DNA of 64,000 nucleotides from Atherix ibis (GCA_958298945.1 OY282610.1:27354167-27418166); one strand, 5' to 3'. Shown: positions 22,930-34,490, numbered from the stretch's first letter. Numbers and translations are program-made. Notes: generated from the letters alone by a model not told the origin.

Positions 22930-23440
22930 GTGGAATTGTAGTGAATACGGATGTGAGTGGTATATTCACCAATGTCGATTCCGGTTGTACAATTGGGGCT
23001 TTGGTGAACCCGCGTACCTGAGCTTTCTTAGCGATGCCTAGGAATTTACAAGGTTCATTACTCTATCTCAATGAGTGGAGTACAAACCGAAAACAAAAAT
23101 TGGTACCATGGCAATCGGGGTGTCTCATGGTGGTAAAACACACTGTGTCCGATAATAGTGGGGCGCCTTAAGCAACAACGTGGTGGCTTTAAATAATACC
23201 CACATGGCGGGTAAGGTCACCGGATCGCTGGTGGGAGATACTGATAATTATATCGGGCGCTGTTACTGCTTATGACAGTAGAGGTTTGGATAGTCCTCGC
23301 CACAAACTGATTAACTGGTTACTGACTCTAAACTGCCAGTAATGATAGTGCATTAATTGAGCGTAACTCAATCCCTATAGTTATAGGCGACTCATGGTTT
23401 TATATTTAACGATAAATAAGTTACGTTAAGAAACATAATA
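22930..23440 (+). repeat. Dispersed retroelement 3' region, copy 1
   Basis: This shares ordered blocks with 34,741-35,240, 42,580-43,300 and 52,215-53,230: GGTGAACCCGCG/CCTGAGCT, AAATT...AAGGTT, GTAAAACAC, then AACTGGTTACTGACT and a distal CTCAATCCCTATAGT block with ATTTAACGATAA. All four copies lie on the plus strand. Its position directly after an ORF2-like tail suggests a 3' untranslated region of a non-LTR element; that is inference. Confidence 0.55.
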
Positions 23441-25984
23441 CTACTGTTTAGCTTTTCTAGCCACAGCTGACTCTACACTTTTCTAAACTGAAACTGAAAT
23501 TATTTCAATTTTTTTAAATGAAATTTTTGTAAAACCAAAACAGGCCTAAGATTATTGAGAAAATATTTATTATAAGAACAACCAAAGAAAAAAAATTTTC
23601 TTACAATAAATTACAATTTTAATAAATTATTTAATAATAATTGAATGTCGCCGTTAAAACGATTCATATCGCACTCTGTCACAGTTTATGGTGATTTCGA
23701 ATACTTGTTCATAAGTGTTTTTTGTAAAATTCGCTAACAAGGTAATACCATACCATATACTGGTGCCATACTCGCGATGGTAGCATTGACATGCCTCTGA
23801 AGCTGTAACTGTTCGGCTCACATCCGTCCGACCATTTCATTATCAATCGACCGAAAGGGATGACCCACCAGAACAATTAAGTTTTCGATTATTTCGACGC
23901 GCATATGCTTAATTTTAATTTAAACTTTTCATAAAATCCATTTATTAATGGTATGAGGAGCAGCTACTATCAATACGCCCTAATAACCGCATTCGGTTCA
24001 CCCACTATCAGCGACAAAAAACAGTATCCTCGGACTCTGTGTACCATACTTTCTATACTTTTGAATCACTAATTCATAGACTCTCTAGACACTGGTTCAG
24101 GTCAGTCTACTTAATTATGCCTGGTCATCCTACCTCAGCTACCCGTTCGACCCAACCCTAATAATGTAAACTGAGTACGTGCCCGTTGCTATTTATGATT
24201 ACACTATATCAATGGTGGACTGAATATTCAAATATTGGAAATTTGCCATATTAAGGATTATTAAATAAGCTGTGTCCACGTGTACGTGCACGCTATCAGG
24301 TCCGACATGCCACCACCCCTTGTACATAGTAAGTTGTCCATATCCATGAAAATTTATTTGTCCGCTTTTGTTTTTACGAGTATATACGAACGAACACAGT
24401 TACATGGTCTCATAGATGCGGCATCCTCCAATCTCATGGATAAAGGGGATCAACAAAACAGTTTACCAATCGACACATGTTATCTATCAAAATATAAAAT
24501 ATAATATAAGAAAAAAAATGTTGGAAAGGATAAAACGACAACGAAAAAAATCTTTTCAAAATCGATTGTTCGGAATATTTTTTGAACGTCTATACACACT
24601 TTAGTCACTCAGTAGACCCCAACCGAATTATGCCCGCTGGCCGTACACAAACACACTCACTCCGCCGATCCACCCACATGCAGTTACGAATATTCAATCA
24701 TCTGTGCAGCCGGTTTCTTCCGGCACCTTTGCTTGTTTACATTTCCGGAAATCATGAAGAAAAATAACGTACAGCATCAGAAGTGAATTGCTCCATACAG
24801 GATGATCGAATCTATCGTCGAACCTATAATCCTGTCCCCACAAATGCACGCCAGGATATAGGAGAGAATTTAGGCATGTAAACATCCTTTCTTACGTTCG
24901 GATTTTGAAATCAATTCGATGTAATCGATTCGGATGGGTATCGTCGCCGACGTCTAGTATTCCACACGGCACCGCCGCTCCGGAATGTCATCCTCGAATT
25001 TAGGGATTGTTGAAATGAAATGCATTGTCATTCAGTTCGTGAGCACCTCCACATCGGGTATGAATATCAACCTCTATAGTAGAATATGAAAATTTCACTC
25101 TCCACTCTCTCTCTCTCTCCCTCTCCAAATCCTATATCCTTTCTGATTTGTCCTTTCAGTTCACCTATCAAACCAGAATAAATTGGCGTATCTCAACTGC
25201 ATAGAAATTCCAAAACTTTACCAAATCCTTCCAATGTACTTGTTCGCCATTGAACAAAGGCATTTAAAAAAAAAATTAACATTTCTTTACTTAATATTTG
25301 ATCCTTTCAATGAAAAATTACCAAAAACGGAAGGATACCTTCGAGAATATTTTTCCTTCCGTTTTTAATGAAAGAATAGATTCTGAAATTCTTATTTAAA
25401 CACTATTGAATCTTTAAAGTATTTCGAAAAATTAAAATTGTGTGTGTGTGTGTGTATGTGTGTGTATTATTGAAATCCTGACGACAAAAAAAATCCTTTT
25501 TTTTTCAAACAAACTAAAACCTTTTTTCCATTAGAAAAATTTAAAAGTAAATTTTCTAATTTTCAAGGATTTTCTAAGACAATTTAACGGTAAATGGTGA
25601 AGGATATTGAGTTTTCCATAAAAATGCCTGTTTACAATAATAAGGTAGTGAATTTTTAAAATTAAAAATTACTTTTAGAAAAAAAAATTTTGCAGATTAA
25701 AAAAAAATAGGTAAAATAGGACCAAAAATTTTTAAATTATATCTTCGAGTTATAGAAATAACCGAAAAAAATTTCGAAAACTGCTGGGAAATTGATTTTT
25801 ATAATTATTTTCAATGAATTAATATAATTTGTTTGTTTGGTTGGTAGTAGGTATAGACAGGGGTCATAGCGTCAGCACCACAACGTTGAAGGCTATATGG
25901 CGATACGAGAGCCGATCAATTGTTAATGTGTCATACGTGGACGGAGTAGCAAAACTTAACAGTTAGTTCGATAGAAATGACAGT
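23441..25984. other. Intergenic, no gene recognised; CT and GT microsatellites
   Basis: No protein family recognised on either strand. Simple repeats are a CT-rich run at about 25,100-25,126 and a GT run at about 25,439-25,466. Confidence 0.45.
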
Positions 25985-26760
25985 TTAGTTTATATTTTGT
26001 TTTAAAAAAAAACTAGGTGGCGCATAGTAGATTATAAAAAGCGCTTGTGAATAAAGCGGAAGTGTTAGAAAATAGCACTGACATAGGAGAAATCTTACCA
26101 GATAAAAAATCAGAGATAAGGCGGCAGTCCCTGAGGATATGTAAAATTGTAAGGGGAACTGCGCAGTTTTGGCAGCTGGGCGATTGAAGGTTATTAAATA
26201 GGAAGTCGTGTCTAAACTTGTTGCCCAGAACTTCGGATAAGTTTCGGAATATATGAGCCGAAAAGTGTGATTCGAGTGTTTTGATAGAAAGGTCCGACTT
26301 TCCCCCATCTCTGCGTTTGCCATTTGGTGACCAGCTGAGGCATGTCAGGTATGGCTAGTAAGCCTGTCGACTCATTTCCTAAAATACCCGTATGAGTTGG
26401 AACCCAACGAAGTCCAATATGTTTATTTTTTTAAACAAAAGGTAGCGAATGTGTGGTTCAGGATGGGGTTGCCCCTAATATCCATAATGCGTTTGATTGC
26501 AGACAGCGAATTAGTATAAATAATATAATTTGTACACAATTTTCTCTCGTGGGCATTAAAAGTAACTGATATATCAATGGCAATTCTGACGGACCAAAGA
26601 TCAATATTATACAATACTCTCCTAAGAGTAAAAATACCGTATGCTGTCTCATCAAAATGGTTGCCCAAGCGCTGGATTATAGCAAAGGCGCGCGCCATTG
26701 TCGTTCACGGTCGCATCCGTAAAAAGTAGCATGGCATTTTTCATCTCACTAAGCTCTTGC
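25985..26760 (-). pseudogene. I-like non-LTR retrotransposon, RNase H domain and C-terminal tail
   Basis: Read on the minus strand: an RNase H core with NYIIYTNSLSAIKRI (the D-S-S/A strand, Asp changed to Asn), NPILNH, then GLRWVPTHTGILGNESTGLL (the helix carrying the late catalytic residues, AD changed to TG). After it comes LQSPSCQNCAVPLTILHIL, the cysteine tail. Several frames are used, so it is broken. The block order matches I-clade ORF2, which carries RNase H. A related fragment lies at 43,480-44,190. The 5' end is lost near 26,760. Confidence 0.7.
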
Positions 26761-27011
26761 AGGTAAAGAGTCCATTTCCTTTTTCCTCAGTTCGGCCAAT
26801 ATACTCAATACTGACTTCCCCCTTGACTTCCGCTCGTTATATGGAAAAAGTTGGTCATAATATAGGAAAGGTGGAAGGATCGTCAATAAATAAGGAAACA
26901 ATATAGGAAAGGATGTAGGAAATTTTTTTCCGATAGAGAGGTACGGGCAGGATGGATTTGATAGTGGAAAAAAGAGCAGCATGATTGTTAGTTAAATTTT
27001 TGAATAAAGTA

Positions 27012-28284
27012 CCAGGTGCATAAGCTTAAATCCGCTGTTTGGTCATAGATGGCGTGAGTGAGCATATTAAGCTACCATGGACAAACCATACTTTTTTTTA
27101 TGGTTTTGACATCTGTCAATATTAATCAGTGCATATTGTCAGCAATTTTATACATCAACATACATTTTTCCTTTGGTAATCATGTCTAGGTTTGTGCCAG
27201 AAAGAGAGCATATGCGGGAAGCTCTACTTTTCTGCTTCAATTTGAAGAAATCGGCTGCCGAATCGCATCAAATGCTTATGGAGGCCTATGGTGACAGTGC
27301 TTTATCGGAAACAACATGCCGAGATTGGTTTCGTCGGTTCAAAGACGGTCATTTTGACTTGTGGGACAAGAAGCGTGAAAATCGGCCTAGGAAGGTTGAG
27401 GACCATCTATTGCGGACTCTTTTGGACGAAGACGATACTCAATCACAAAAAATGCTCACGAAGTAATTGGGTGTTACTCAACCAGCCATTCCTATGTATC
27501 TGCGTACGATGGGGAAGATTGAAAAGATCGGAAAATGAGTTGAACGATAGGCAAATGGAGCGACGCCAAAACACATGCGAAATCTTGCTCGCCAGACAAA
27601 AAAGAAAGTCGTTCCTGCATCGGACTGTGACATGCGATGAAAAGTGGATATATTTCAAGAATCCTGAATGCAAGAAATCGTAGGTTGATCTCGGCCAACC
27701 ATCAACATCTTCCTCAAGACCAAATCACTACGGACGGAAGACGATGCCGTGCGTTTGGTGGGATCAGCAGGGTATCGTCTACTATATGTTAAGATGTTGA
27801 AACCTGGTAAAACTGTCAATGCCCACCGCTCCCTACTAACAACTGATCAAATTGCACTGTGCTCTGCGTGAAAAAAAGACGGATTATCAACAAAGACATA
27901 ACAAGCTGATTTTCCTCCACGACAACGCACCATCGCACACATCAAAAAAGGTCAAATACTACTTGGAGACATTCAACTGGGAGGTGCTACCATACTTCGC
28001 TTATTCACCAGACCTGGCCCCTTCCGACAACCGCCTGTTTTCGTCGATGGGTGACGCGCTCGCTGAGCAGCACTTCGATTCTTACGAAGACGTCTGAAAA
28101 TGGCTTGATGAGTGGTTTGCCTCGAAAGAAAAGAAATTTTTTTGGCATGGTATCCACAAATTGTCCGAGAGATGGGAAAAATGTGTAGCTAGCGAGGGCA
28201 AGTATGATACTTTGTTTTTGCTTTCTATAAAAAAAAACATGTTTTTTTCACTAAAAAACAGCGGATTTAAGCTTATACACCTGG
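27012..28284 (+). mobile_element. Mos1-like mariner, 1273 bp, full length
   Basis: The ends are CCAGGTGCATAAGCTTAAAT and the inverted CCAGGTGTATAAGCTTAAAT, extending to TCCGCTGTTT, with TA on both sides. The first eight bases, CCAGGTGT, match the Mos1-type terminus as I remember it. A second copy is at 45,838-47,088, opposite strand, within inx3 intron 3. Confidence 0.92.
27182..28200 (+). pseudogene. Mos1-like (mauritiana subfamily) mariner transposase, broken
   Basis: The start is ATG at 27,182 (MSRFVPEREHMREALLFCFN). An HTH region follows (KKSAAESHQMLMEAYGDSAL, CRDWFRRFKDG), then DLWDKKRENRPRKVEDH. A TAA at 27,464 replaces the Gln of EQLGVTQ. A 10-bp deletion near 27,527 removes the WVPH codons of WVPHEL and shifts frame. 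Downstream are NDRQMERRQNTCEILL, VTCDEKWIYF (first Asp), IFLHDNAPSHTS (second Asp), and YSPDLAPSDNRLF (third Asp). A TGA follows YEDV at 28,095-28,097; the other copy has the same stop. The C-terminal KWLDEWF...ERWEKCVASEGKY is Mos1-like. Confidence 0.88.
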
Positions 28285-28669
28285 TACATCCTGACTCAAT
28301 TAACACAGATCCAACTGGCTAAGTCCGGTAAGCGTTACTATCCAACCGGCACCTCCATTTGCCGTGCGGTAGCAGCTAGAATACTTGCGTAATACTTGGG
28401 GTAATACAGTAAAGTGCCATAAAGTAAGGCGTTCATTACTCGAATTGACTCAGTTTGCTTGATCCTACTTCTTCTACTACCTAGGAGTTTAATCAAATTT
28501 TAAATGGTATTAACTCTGTCGATAGAATGTTAAATGTTAAGATCCCATCTGCCTCTACGAGATCTTACTACAATACTTCCAGGAAACAGATAAAATCTCC
28601 AAAAAAAAGTGCCGTTCTAACAATTCAGCTTACGGCAAACATGCAGATAAGGTGTGTTGTTAAAATCTT

Positions 28670-29171
28670 TTATAGCCCCATTATTATTGCATCAGCATTA
28701 AATTTTGGTGCAAATCCTTTTGGCAATAGATGCGACCTTAAAATTAAAATAAAAATATTATGCATTGTCACTTTCGTGTACGTTTTGCGTAAGACTACAT
28801 TATCACTGCTGTCAGTACAATTATTTTGTGAAAATATTTTTGTATTATCATCTGTATTCTCCTGTGTTGATAATTTAGTAGTTTCTAGAAGGAAATCAGT
28901 TATTAAAGATTGTGTTTGATTTCGTGATAAACCGTTATAAAGTTCCCTATAAGATCCCATTAATGATTTCAGTTCACGTTTAAGTTTTGCAGCTCGTTCC
29001 TCATCTAAATTAGTTATTCAAAATGATTACCTAATTTCCTGGCAAGATCAAAACCTTCTTTAATTAGAGTTGCATTTAAAATGGCAGGATCTTCTTCGTC
29101 ATTATCGCTATCTTCTCTGTTATCATGAGTCTCAAGGGTGACTTCATTTTCACTCAAGCTCTTACCAACTA
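28670..29171 (-). pseudogene. Pogo/Tigger-like transposase, C-terminal part
   Basis: On the minus strand: SLSENEVTLETHDNREDSDN (acidic region), EDPAILNATLIKEGFDLARK, LGNHFE, then after a frame change RAAKLKRELKSLMGSYRELY. The FEENDP...R..R.L...M..YRE.Y pattern is the C-terminal part of Tigger/CENP-B-like transposases. The N-terminal part lies at 30,421-31,290 on the same strand. The two are separated by the family A DD41D element, and the middle of the DDE domain is missing. Confidence 0.68.
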
Positions 29172-30420
29172 ATATAGGGTTTTTCAATAAGAGTAATATG
29201 ATTTCTAAGTGACATTTCGACAATTTTTAATATGTCATGATTTGTCTTTTTTTTTCATTGTATTTAGTAATGTTTACAATTTTATCATGGAGAGATATAC
29301 GGAAGAATAATATTTACAAATTATTCAATTTTGTAATCAAAATAATCGTTCTCGAATTGCAACTTTTCGCGCGCTTTTGCCATTTTATGGTCGTAATAAT
29401 CGTCGAACTGTGCTCGCTATTCATCGAATTGTTAAAAATTTCGAGCGTACATTTTCTTTACATAATGTTCAAGTGCCAATAAGACAAAGAACCGCTCAAA
29501 GTAATGAAAATATTGCTGCCGTTCAGGCAAGTGTTGCTGAAGACCGCAATTTGTCGATTGCAAGACGTTCTCAAGAATTGGGACTGTCTCAAACCATAAC
29601 CTGGCGGATTTAGAGAAAGGATTTGGGCTTGCATTCGTATAAAATTTTTATCACTCAAGAACTGAAACGTCGTGAATTTGCTGATTTTGTCTTGGAACAA
29701 CTTGAAAACGAGAACGATTTTTTTAACAAAATCATCTTCTCCGATGAGGCTCACTTTCATCTGAGTGGTGCGGTAAATAAAAAAAACTGTCAATTCTGGT
29801 GCGAAGAAAATCCACAAATTATTCATGAACATCCATTATATTCACCTAAATTGACAGTTTGGTTTGGTTTTTGGTCTGGTGGCATCATCGGTCCTCCGTA
29901 CTTCTTTCAAATTGAAGCTGGTAACACCGTTACTGTCATAGCAGAGAGGTATAGATCGATGATAACTAACTTTTTATGGCCGAAATTGGAAGAAGTTGAT
30001 CTTGACAACATCTGGTTCCAACAAGACGGGGCTACGTGCCACACAGCACGTGCAACAACCGAATTATTGCAAGAAAAGTTTGGAGATTCGATTATTTCAG
30101 GAAATTGTTACATTGAATGGCCTCCAAGAAGTTGTGATTTAACACTATAAGATTATTTCTTGTGAGGTTATTTGAAGTCATTGGTCTTTAGCAATAAACC
30201 AGACTCTCTTCAAGCTTTAGATATAGTCAATATTGAACGTGCTATTCATGACATACGACTTGATTTAGTGGAAAAAGTGCTCGAAAATTGGGTACCTCAA
30301 ATTCGTTCCTGCAAAAGAAGTCGTGGAGGCAATTTGAATGATATTTTATTCAAAACTTAATGGTATCGATTGTACTTCACATTAAATAAAAAACATTTGA
30401 ATTTTCTTAACAATTAGTAT
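29172..30420 (+). mobile_element. DD41D-type Tc1/mariner element, family A copy 2, right end lost
   Basis: The left end GGGTTTTTCAATAAGAGTAA continues TATGATTTCT and is preceded by TA. The sequence tracks copy 1 until TTCTTAACAATTAGTA at about 30,420, where copy 1 continues into its right inverted repeat but this copy stops. It sits within a pogo/Tigger remnant. Confidence 0.8.
29287..30360 (+). pseudogene. Family A DD41D transposase, several stops
   Basis: The start is ATG at 29,287 (MERYTEE), followed at once by a stop. The HTH region runs FCNQNNRSRIATFRALLPFY, RRTVLAIHRIVKNFERT, ASVAEDRNLSIARRSQELGL, SQTITWRI then TAG. From 29,623: LHSYKIFITQELK, then RREFADFVLEQ (the PLDHRK codons of copy 1 are deleted), FSDEAHFHLSG (first Asp), CQFWCEENPQIIHEHPLYS, WFQQDGATCHTA (second Asp), WPPRSCDLTL, stop, DYFL (third Asp). 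Counting across the stop gives 41 residues between the second and third Asp. The frame ends at TAA 30,358-30,360. Similarity to copy 1 is high enough to suggest recent common origin. Confidence 0.83.
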
Positions 30421-31290
30421 TAGGCGGAAGAAAACAAAATTGCACTTTTGGGTGTTCCAAGACCAGATAGCCAGAAGAACTTTAAATTCTATACATTTTG
30501 CATTCATGTAGCGTCTATCTTCTGGGATGAAGTATTTCTGAAACCATTCCGTGAAGATTGCAATGGTCGCCCAGTCCTTTTCATTTGCTGTCCAGTGAAT
30601 TGGCAATTTATTGATATATACAACATTCATCGAGCGTGGTCTTAAGGCGCTGGAACAAAACAATAATGTTACATGGTCCTTTGCTTCTTTAAAACCACCG
30701 GCAGTTATCTGCGATTTTGCAACAGAAGTTCTCCTATGCATTCTTTTCTAAAAAAAGGCCACTTTCGTTTACATTCCAAACTTGATTTTCAATAATTTTT
30801 CTAAGTTTTTAAGGAAATTCTTGGGCAGCCAATTCATCTGCAGACGCAGTTTCTCCCTTAATTTTTATATTATGGAGAGTATGTCGTTTAAGAAAACTTA
30901 TCATCCAACCTGTACTTGCAGAAAATTCAGGTTGTTTTGACTGAGATGAAGTGCCTGGCTCAACTTCTTTAATACGTTTATAAATTTTTAATGCTGTTTG
31001 CTTGATAGTAATTCCATCTACACTATTGATATTCTTTTTTGTGATTTATTTTCAATCCACATTACCAAAGCTTTTTCCATCTTCTCTTTGATAACATTTC
31101 TTATGTAAGACGATGATTTAGCACTTATTTTTTGTACCAGAACATACAGATTTTCTGATCGTAGTTTTATTTTTTTTAATCGTTCTTATGATAGCTTCAT
31201 GAATACCAAAATGCTTTCCGACAGCCGTTGCACCTTGTCCTGTTGCGTTTAATTCGTGCACCAATTGGATATTATAAGGCTTAAAAGTAA
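30421..31290 (-). pseudogene. Pogo/Tigger-like transposase, N-terminal and central part
   Basis: From 31,290 downward on the minus strand: LVHELNATGQGATAVGKHFG and IHEAIIRTIKKN (Psq-type helix-turn-helix), MEKALVMWIENKSQK (CENP-B-type HTH), GETASADELAAQEFP, QVWNVNESGLF (first catalytic region, usually FNVDETGLFW, Asp changed to Asn), RTSVAKSQITAGGFKEAKDH, VTLLFCSSAL, and KLPIHWTANEKDWATIAIFT. The frame 30,382-30,741 ends before the DNAPGHP block. Multiple frame changes upstream. The same element continues at 28,670-29,171. Confidence 0.75.
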
Positions 31291-31380
31291 AATTTTACGA
31301 AAAGTAGCTTTCAAGATAGATAATTTTAATCCTATTAAAAAAAAAAGTTCGAAGTGGTTAAACGGTTAATAAGATTGTTT

Positions 31381-31490
31381 ACAGAAAAGAGAAAGCTCTT
31401 GAGTTTTTCTTGATTTTAAAACAAAATGTTGCCTTCATTTACAGAAAAGAGAAAGCTCTTGATTTTAAAACAAACTGTTGCCTTCGACTA
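31381..31490. repeat. Direct duplication of about 55 bp
   Basis: ACAGAAAAGAGAAAGCTCTT (31,381) recurs at 31,441. Both copies continue GATTTTAAAACAAA.TGTTGCCTTC. The first copy has about 12 additional bases (GAGTTTTTCTTG). Confidence 0.85.
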
Positions 31491-31599
31491 AAAGTTTAAA
31501 TAATTGAGATATAAGAGATTTTTTTAAATAGTTATAATGACCAGACTTTCAACCGGACTTTTGTATGCTCACTTGAATCTAACCCTGGAAAAAATGATT

Positions 31600-32230
31600 T
31601 GTGACAAAAGTGATCATCCTCATTAAGTCTGCTCAGCTTCAAGCATACGCTGACAAACACAATGTCATGTGTCGAGCAGAAAGAGCTATACGAGAGGACT
31701 TTACCAAGATTAATCTCGGGCTGCACATAAATGAAGGCAAAAAATAGTGCATGTAACACAACACCAACTCATATACAGATAAGAGATTTTAGCTTCAACA
31801 AAGTTAAATCATTTTCCTATTTGAGGTCAAGGCTCGCATAACAACGTGGAGAAAGAAATCAGCCTAAATTATTTCAATAACATTGAAGCATCTACTTAAC
31901 AAGATAGTAGTCATGCTAGTCCTCAAGAATTATTCGAAAATTAAGGCTTTTCGGAAAAACCTTTGCAAGCTCTTCTCTTGTCAGCATTTGAGAGGAGAAT
32001 CCTTCGAAGAATTATCGGCGCCCTACATGAGCCCACTTAATAACGAAGTCGTGGATTTTTCCAAGACCGCACAGTTGTGGATCAAATTAAGCTGAATAGA
32101 ACTTAATTCGTATGAATGAGAAAGATGCTATCCAAAAGATGAGGTAGGCCCTGACTCTGGTGGAGCAACTACGTTAGCCATGATGACAAAAATATGCTGG
32201 GACGTCTGAAGTTCTTTGATATAGCAGGGA
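31600..32230 (+). pseudogene. RTE-like non-LTR reverse transcriptase fragments
   Basis: The plus strand reads LQAYADKHNVMCRAERAIRE, then INLGLHINEGKK and a stop, matching the common YADD.D..GR....V.E.F......GL.INE.KTKYM pattern with the catalytic YADD changed to YADK. Next is KVKSFSYLRSRLA (usually V..F.YLGS), then SAFERRILRRIIGALHE and VVDQIKLNR. This is the block order of the C-terminal half of an RTE-like ORF. Frames change repeatedly. From 32,150 it joins a retroelement 3' block also seen near 22,530. Confidence 0.6.
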
Positions 32231-32231
32231 A

Positions 32232-32246
32232 GGGGGGGGGGGGGGA
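32232..32246. repeat. G14 homopolymer tract
   Basis: Fourteen consecutive G within a very AT-rich setting. A nine-G tract lies at about 32,617-32,626. Confidence 0.85.
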
Positions 32247-33571
32247 GATAGACCGCAAGATGTTCATAATCATCCATTTTCAAAATAGGTAAGCATGAGT
32301 TGAAGCCACTACAAGGTGTCCATAGTAATAAAAACCTGGTTTTTTTAGTAAATATAAGACAAAATTTTTCAATTTTTACTTTCATTTTTCAACATCAAAA
32401 GCGCTTTAATTTTTTTTTTTAGATTTTAAACAGCATCAAAAGTGCTTTTATATTTTTTTTTTCTAGATTTTAAAATTTATGTTGAATGTTATTTGGTATT
32501 AAAATTATTTTTTTTTTTTCGAATAATTCGAACCACTTTTTCCAAACTTATTCAATATTTGAAAATTAAAGCTGCTGAATAGGGAAATGGAAAAGAATTT
32601 TCTGTGATTTGGGGAAGGGGGGGGGGATGGTAAATGGAATATTCCACATTCAAAGCAACATTGGTAATGGATGAATTTCATTATGCAGCATGTATTGTAT
32701 CTAAATTATTTTTGTACATAAATTTACGTCAAAGAGATAGGAGTAAATGCATTTTGGATACAGTCCAACAGCATTGCGCAACAGATAAATAAAAAGACTT
32801 ATAGGTCTTGCATACGAGGATGACATTGCACGATACCATTAACATTGGATAGAATTTCATTATATTTATTCGCATTTCTCTTATTGTATATGAAATTAAC
32901 AAAGTAGCTTGATCTCGATAGGCTAGTATTTCTTTTACAAATTTCACCGCGAATTAATCAGTAGGTAACCAGACCTACCTATTGATGCCCGCTATTTTGT
33001 TATAATTTTTTCATTGGATTCTCTCCTTCTCTTTAAAATTTCCCTATCACAGATAATATTTACTACACGAATATATTCCCAATACTGCTGAAGCTCAACT
33101 GCTAATAAGCCGAAAGTGATTGATTGATAAAAATTTCATTCAGCCTGAATATGAATATTTGTAATGTCAAGTATATTAAACCTACGCAAAGTTAATTTAT
33201 ATACCATAAATTTATTGAGGAGAAGGCATTTTCTAATTAATAAAATAAAATCCAAAAAGAAAAAAATTCTGTTCAACAGCCTCAAAAAATACCGAATGCC
33301 GTTCTTAATGTCATAGGACTTCCGATAGGGTTCGCTGTCAAATTAGCTGTCATCTGTCAAAAATTATTCACGTGTCTGAAATTTTTATTTGAATCTATAA
33401 ATCAATACTTGCCATTTATTGTACTTTTTAAATTTATATTTTCTTAGTAATTGGCTTTTCTAAAATGGGTTTTTTACTGTAAAAAATAATAACTACAATT
33501 AAGCCATTTAAGTACACGAATATTACCCGTCGAAAAAAGTTCATGGCGTTTTTTTAGTAAAATACAGACGC
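32247..33571. other. Intergenic, no gene recognised
   Basis: AT-rich, with poly-T runs at 32,400-32,520. No coding motif found. Confidence 0.45.
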
Positions 33572-33775
33572 TCAAATCGGAGTGTTACAATATTTTGCAC
33601 ATTTTGCGGGCAGAGTCATAATTCCCATGAGTATAGGAATTTCGGGGGGTTTCTGGTTGAAAATTTGAATTAAGTTTACACTTGCTTTTTTATATTCTCT
33701 TCTATATAGTTCCGACCGGACCTCTTGCCACATCAGACACTGCATGTGCTGCAATTGAAATTCGGCGACCGTTGC
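33572..33775 (-). repeat. Dispersed repeat with a 60-codon frame, copy of 1-75
   Basis: The minus-strand frame reads TVAEFQLQHMQCLMWQEVRS continuing ELYRREYKKASVNLIQIFNQ. The 5' part corresponds to the fragment at the left window edge. I do not recognise the family. The other edge merges with a family B DD41D remnant at about 33,800. Confidence 0.4.
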
Positions 33776-33857
33776 TTCCTGCTCAGATCGTATAAAAAAA
33801 TGATGATATCAATTGGCAGCCTTGATTTTCAGATTTGATATCCCGTAATTTTTTCCT

Positions 33858-33913
33858 ATAGGAATGTCTAAGGGGAAAGGTATACGCTTACCTTTCCCCT
33901 TAGACATTCCTAT
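33858..33913. repeat. Perfect 25-bp inverted repeat, 6-nt loop (foldback)
   Basis: Arm 1 (33,858-33,882) reads ATAGGAATGTCTAAGGGG, then AAAGGTA. Arm 2 (33,889-33,913) is its exact reverse complement. The loop is TACGCT. It is at the truncated end of a family B transposase remnant, which continues from 33,914. Confidence 0.95.
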
Positions 33914-34490
33914 TTTTGCGTTTTGGGCAAAAATAGTTCGAAATTATCAAACGAAAATGGGCGCCATTTAAGATAACGTTGCGGCTAGTGTCATCTTTAA
34001 AAAATGGGGATATATCTGCAAAGTGCATTTTTCTAGGTGCAATGACAGTTATTGTCACAGTAATTTTGCTTTTTCACGCCAGAAATGATCTTCATCGTTA
34101 AACGCAATATTTTGGAGGGACAGGATATCCCTCAAGTTGTTTTAAAGGCGAATCACTGAAAATTTGACGCTTTGGCAGGTGGTTCGACTTCAGTTCTTGC
34201 GCGAGCTGAATTTTATACCCTTTCAGACCAAAATTCTTGATCCTAGCCTAAAATCTTCCTCATAGTCGGTTAACAAAATATCAATTGCTGTGAACGCCGA
34301 CGGATGGACAAATCGCGCTCTTCACCAATACTGGACGCTACGTCAGCAATATTTTCCTTCGAACGCGCGCAGCACAAGGGTTGGTGGTTTGATGTCCAAT
34401 AGTGTAAAAGTCAATCTTGCTGACTGAGCACTTCTGACTTTAACACATGTCATGTAGCATGCGTGATCTATCAAAAATAAAAAAATAAAA
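33914..34490 (-). pseudogene. DD41D-like transposase, family B copy 3
   Basis: This aligns with 17,930-18,405 (shared GGGCGCCATT, CAGTTCTTGC, ACGCTTTGG, CGAGCTG, GATGTCCAATAG) and, beyond the end of that copy, with the 5' end of copy 1 (TTTTTGATAGATCACGC on the minus strand). It therefore holds the left end of family B and the HTH part, and stops in the central region at the foldback. No frame is open over any length. Confidence 0.6.

Noticed and set aside
28527..28919. 130-codon plus-strand frame
   Set aside because: Mostly antisense to the Tigger C-terminal remnant at 28,670-29,171, with no recognisable motif of its own.
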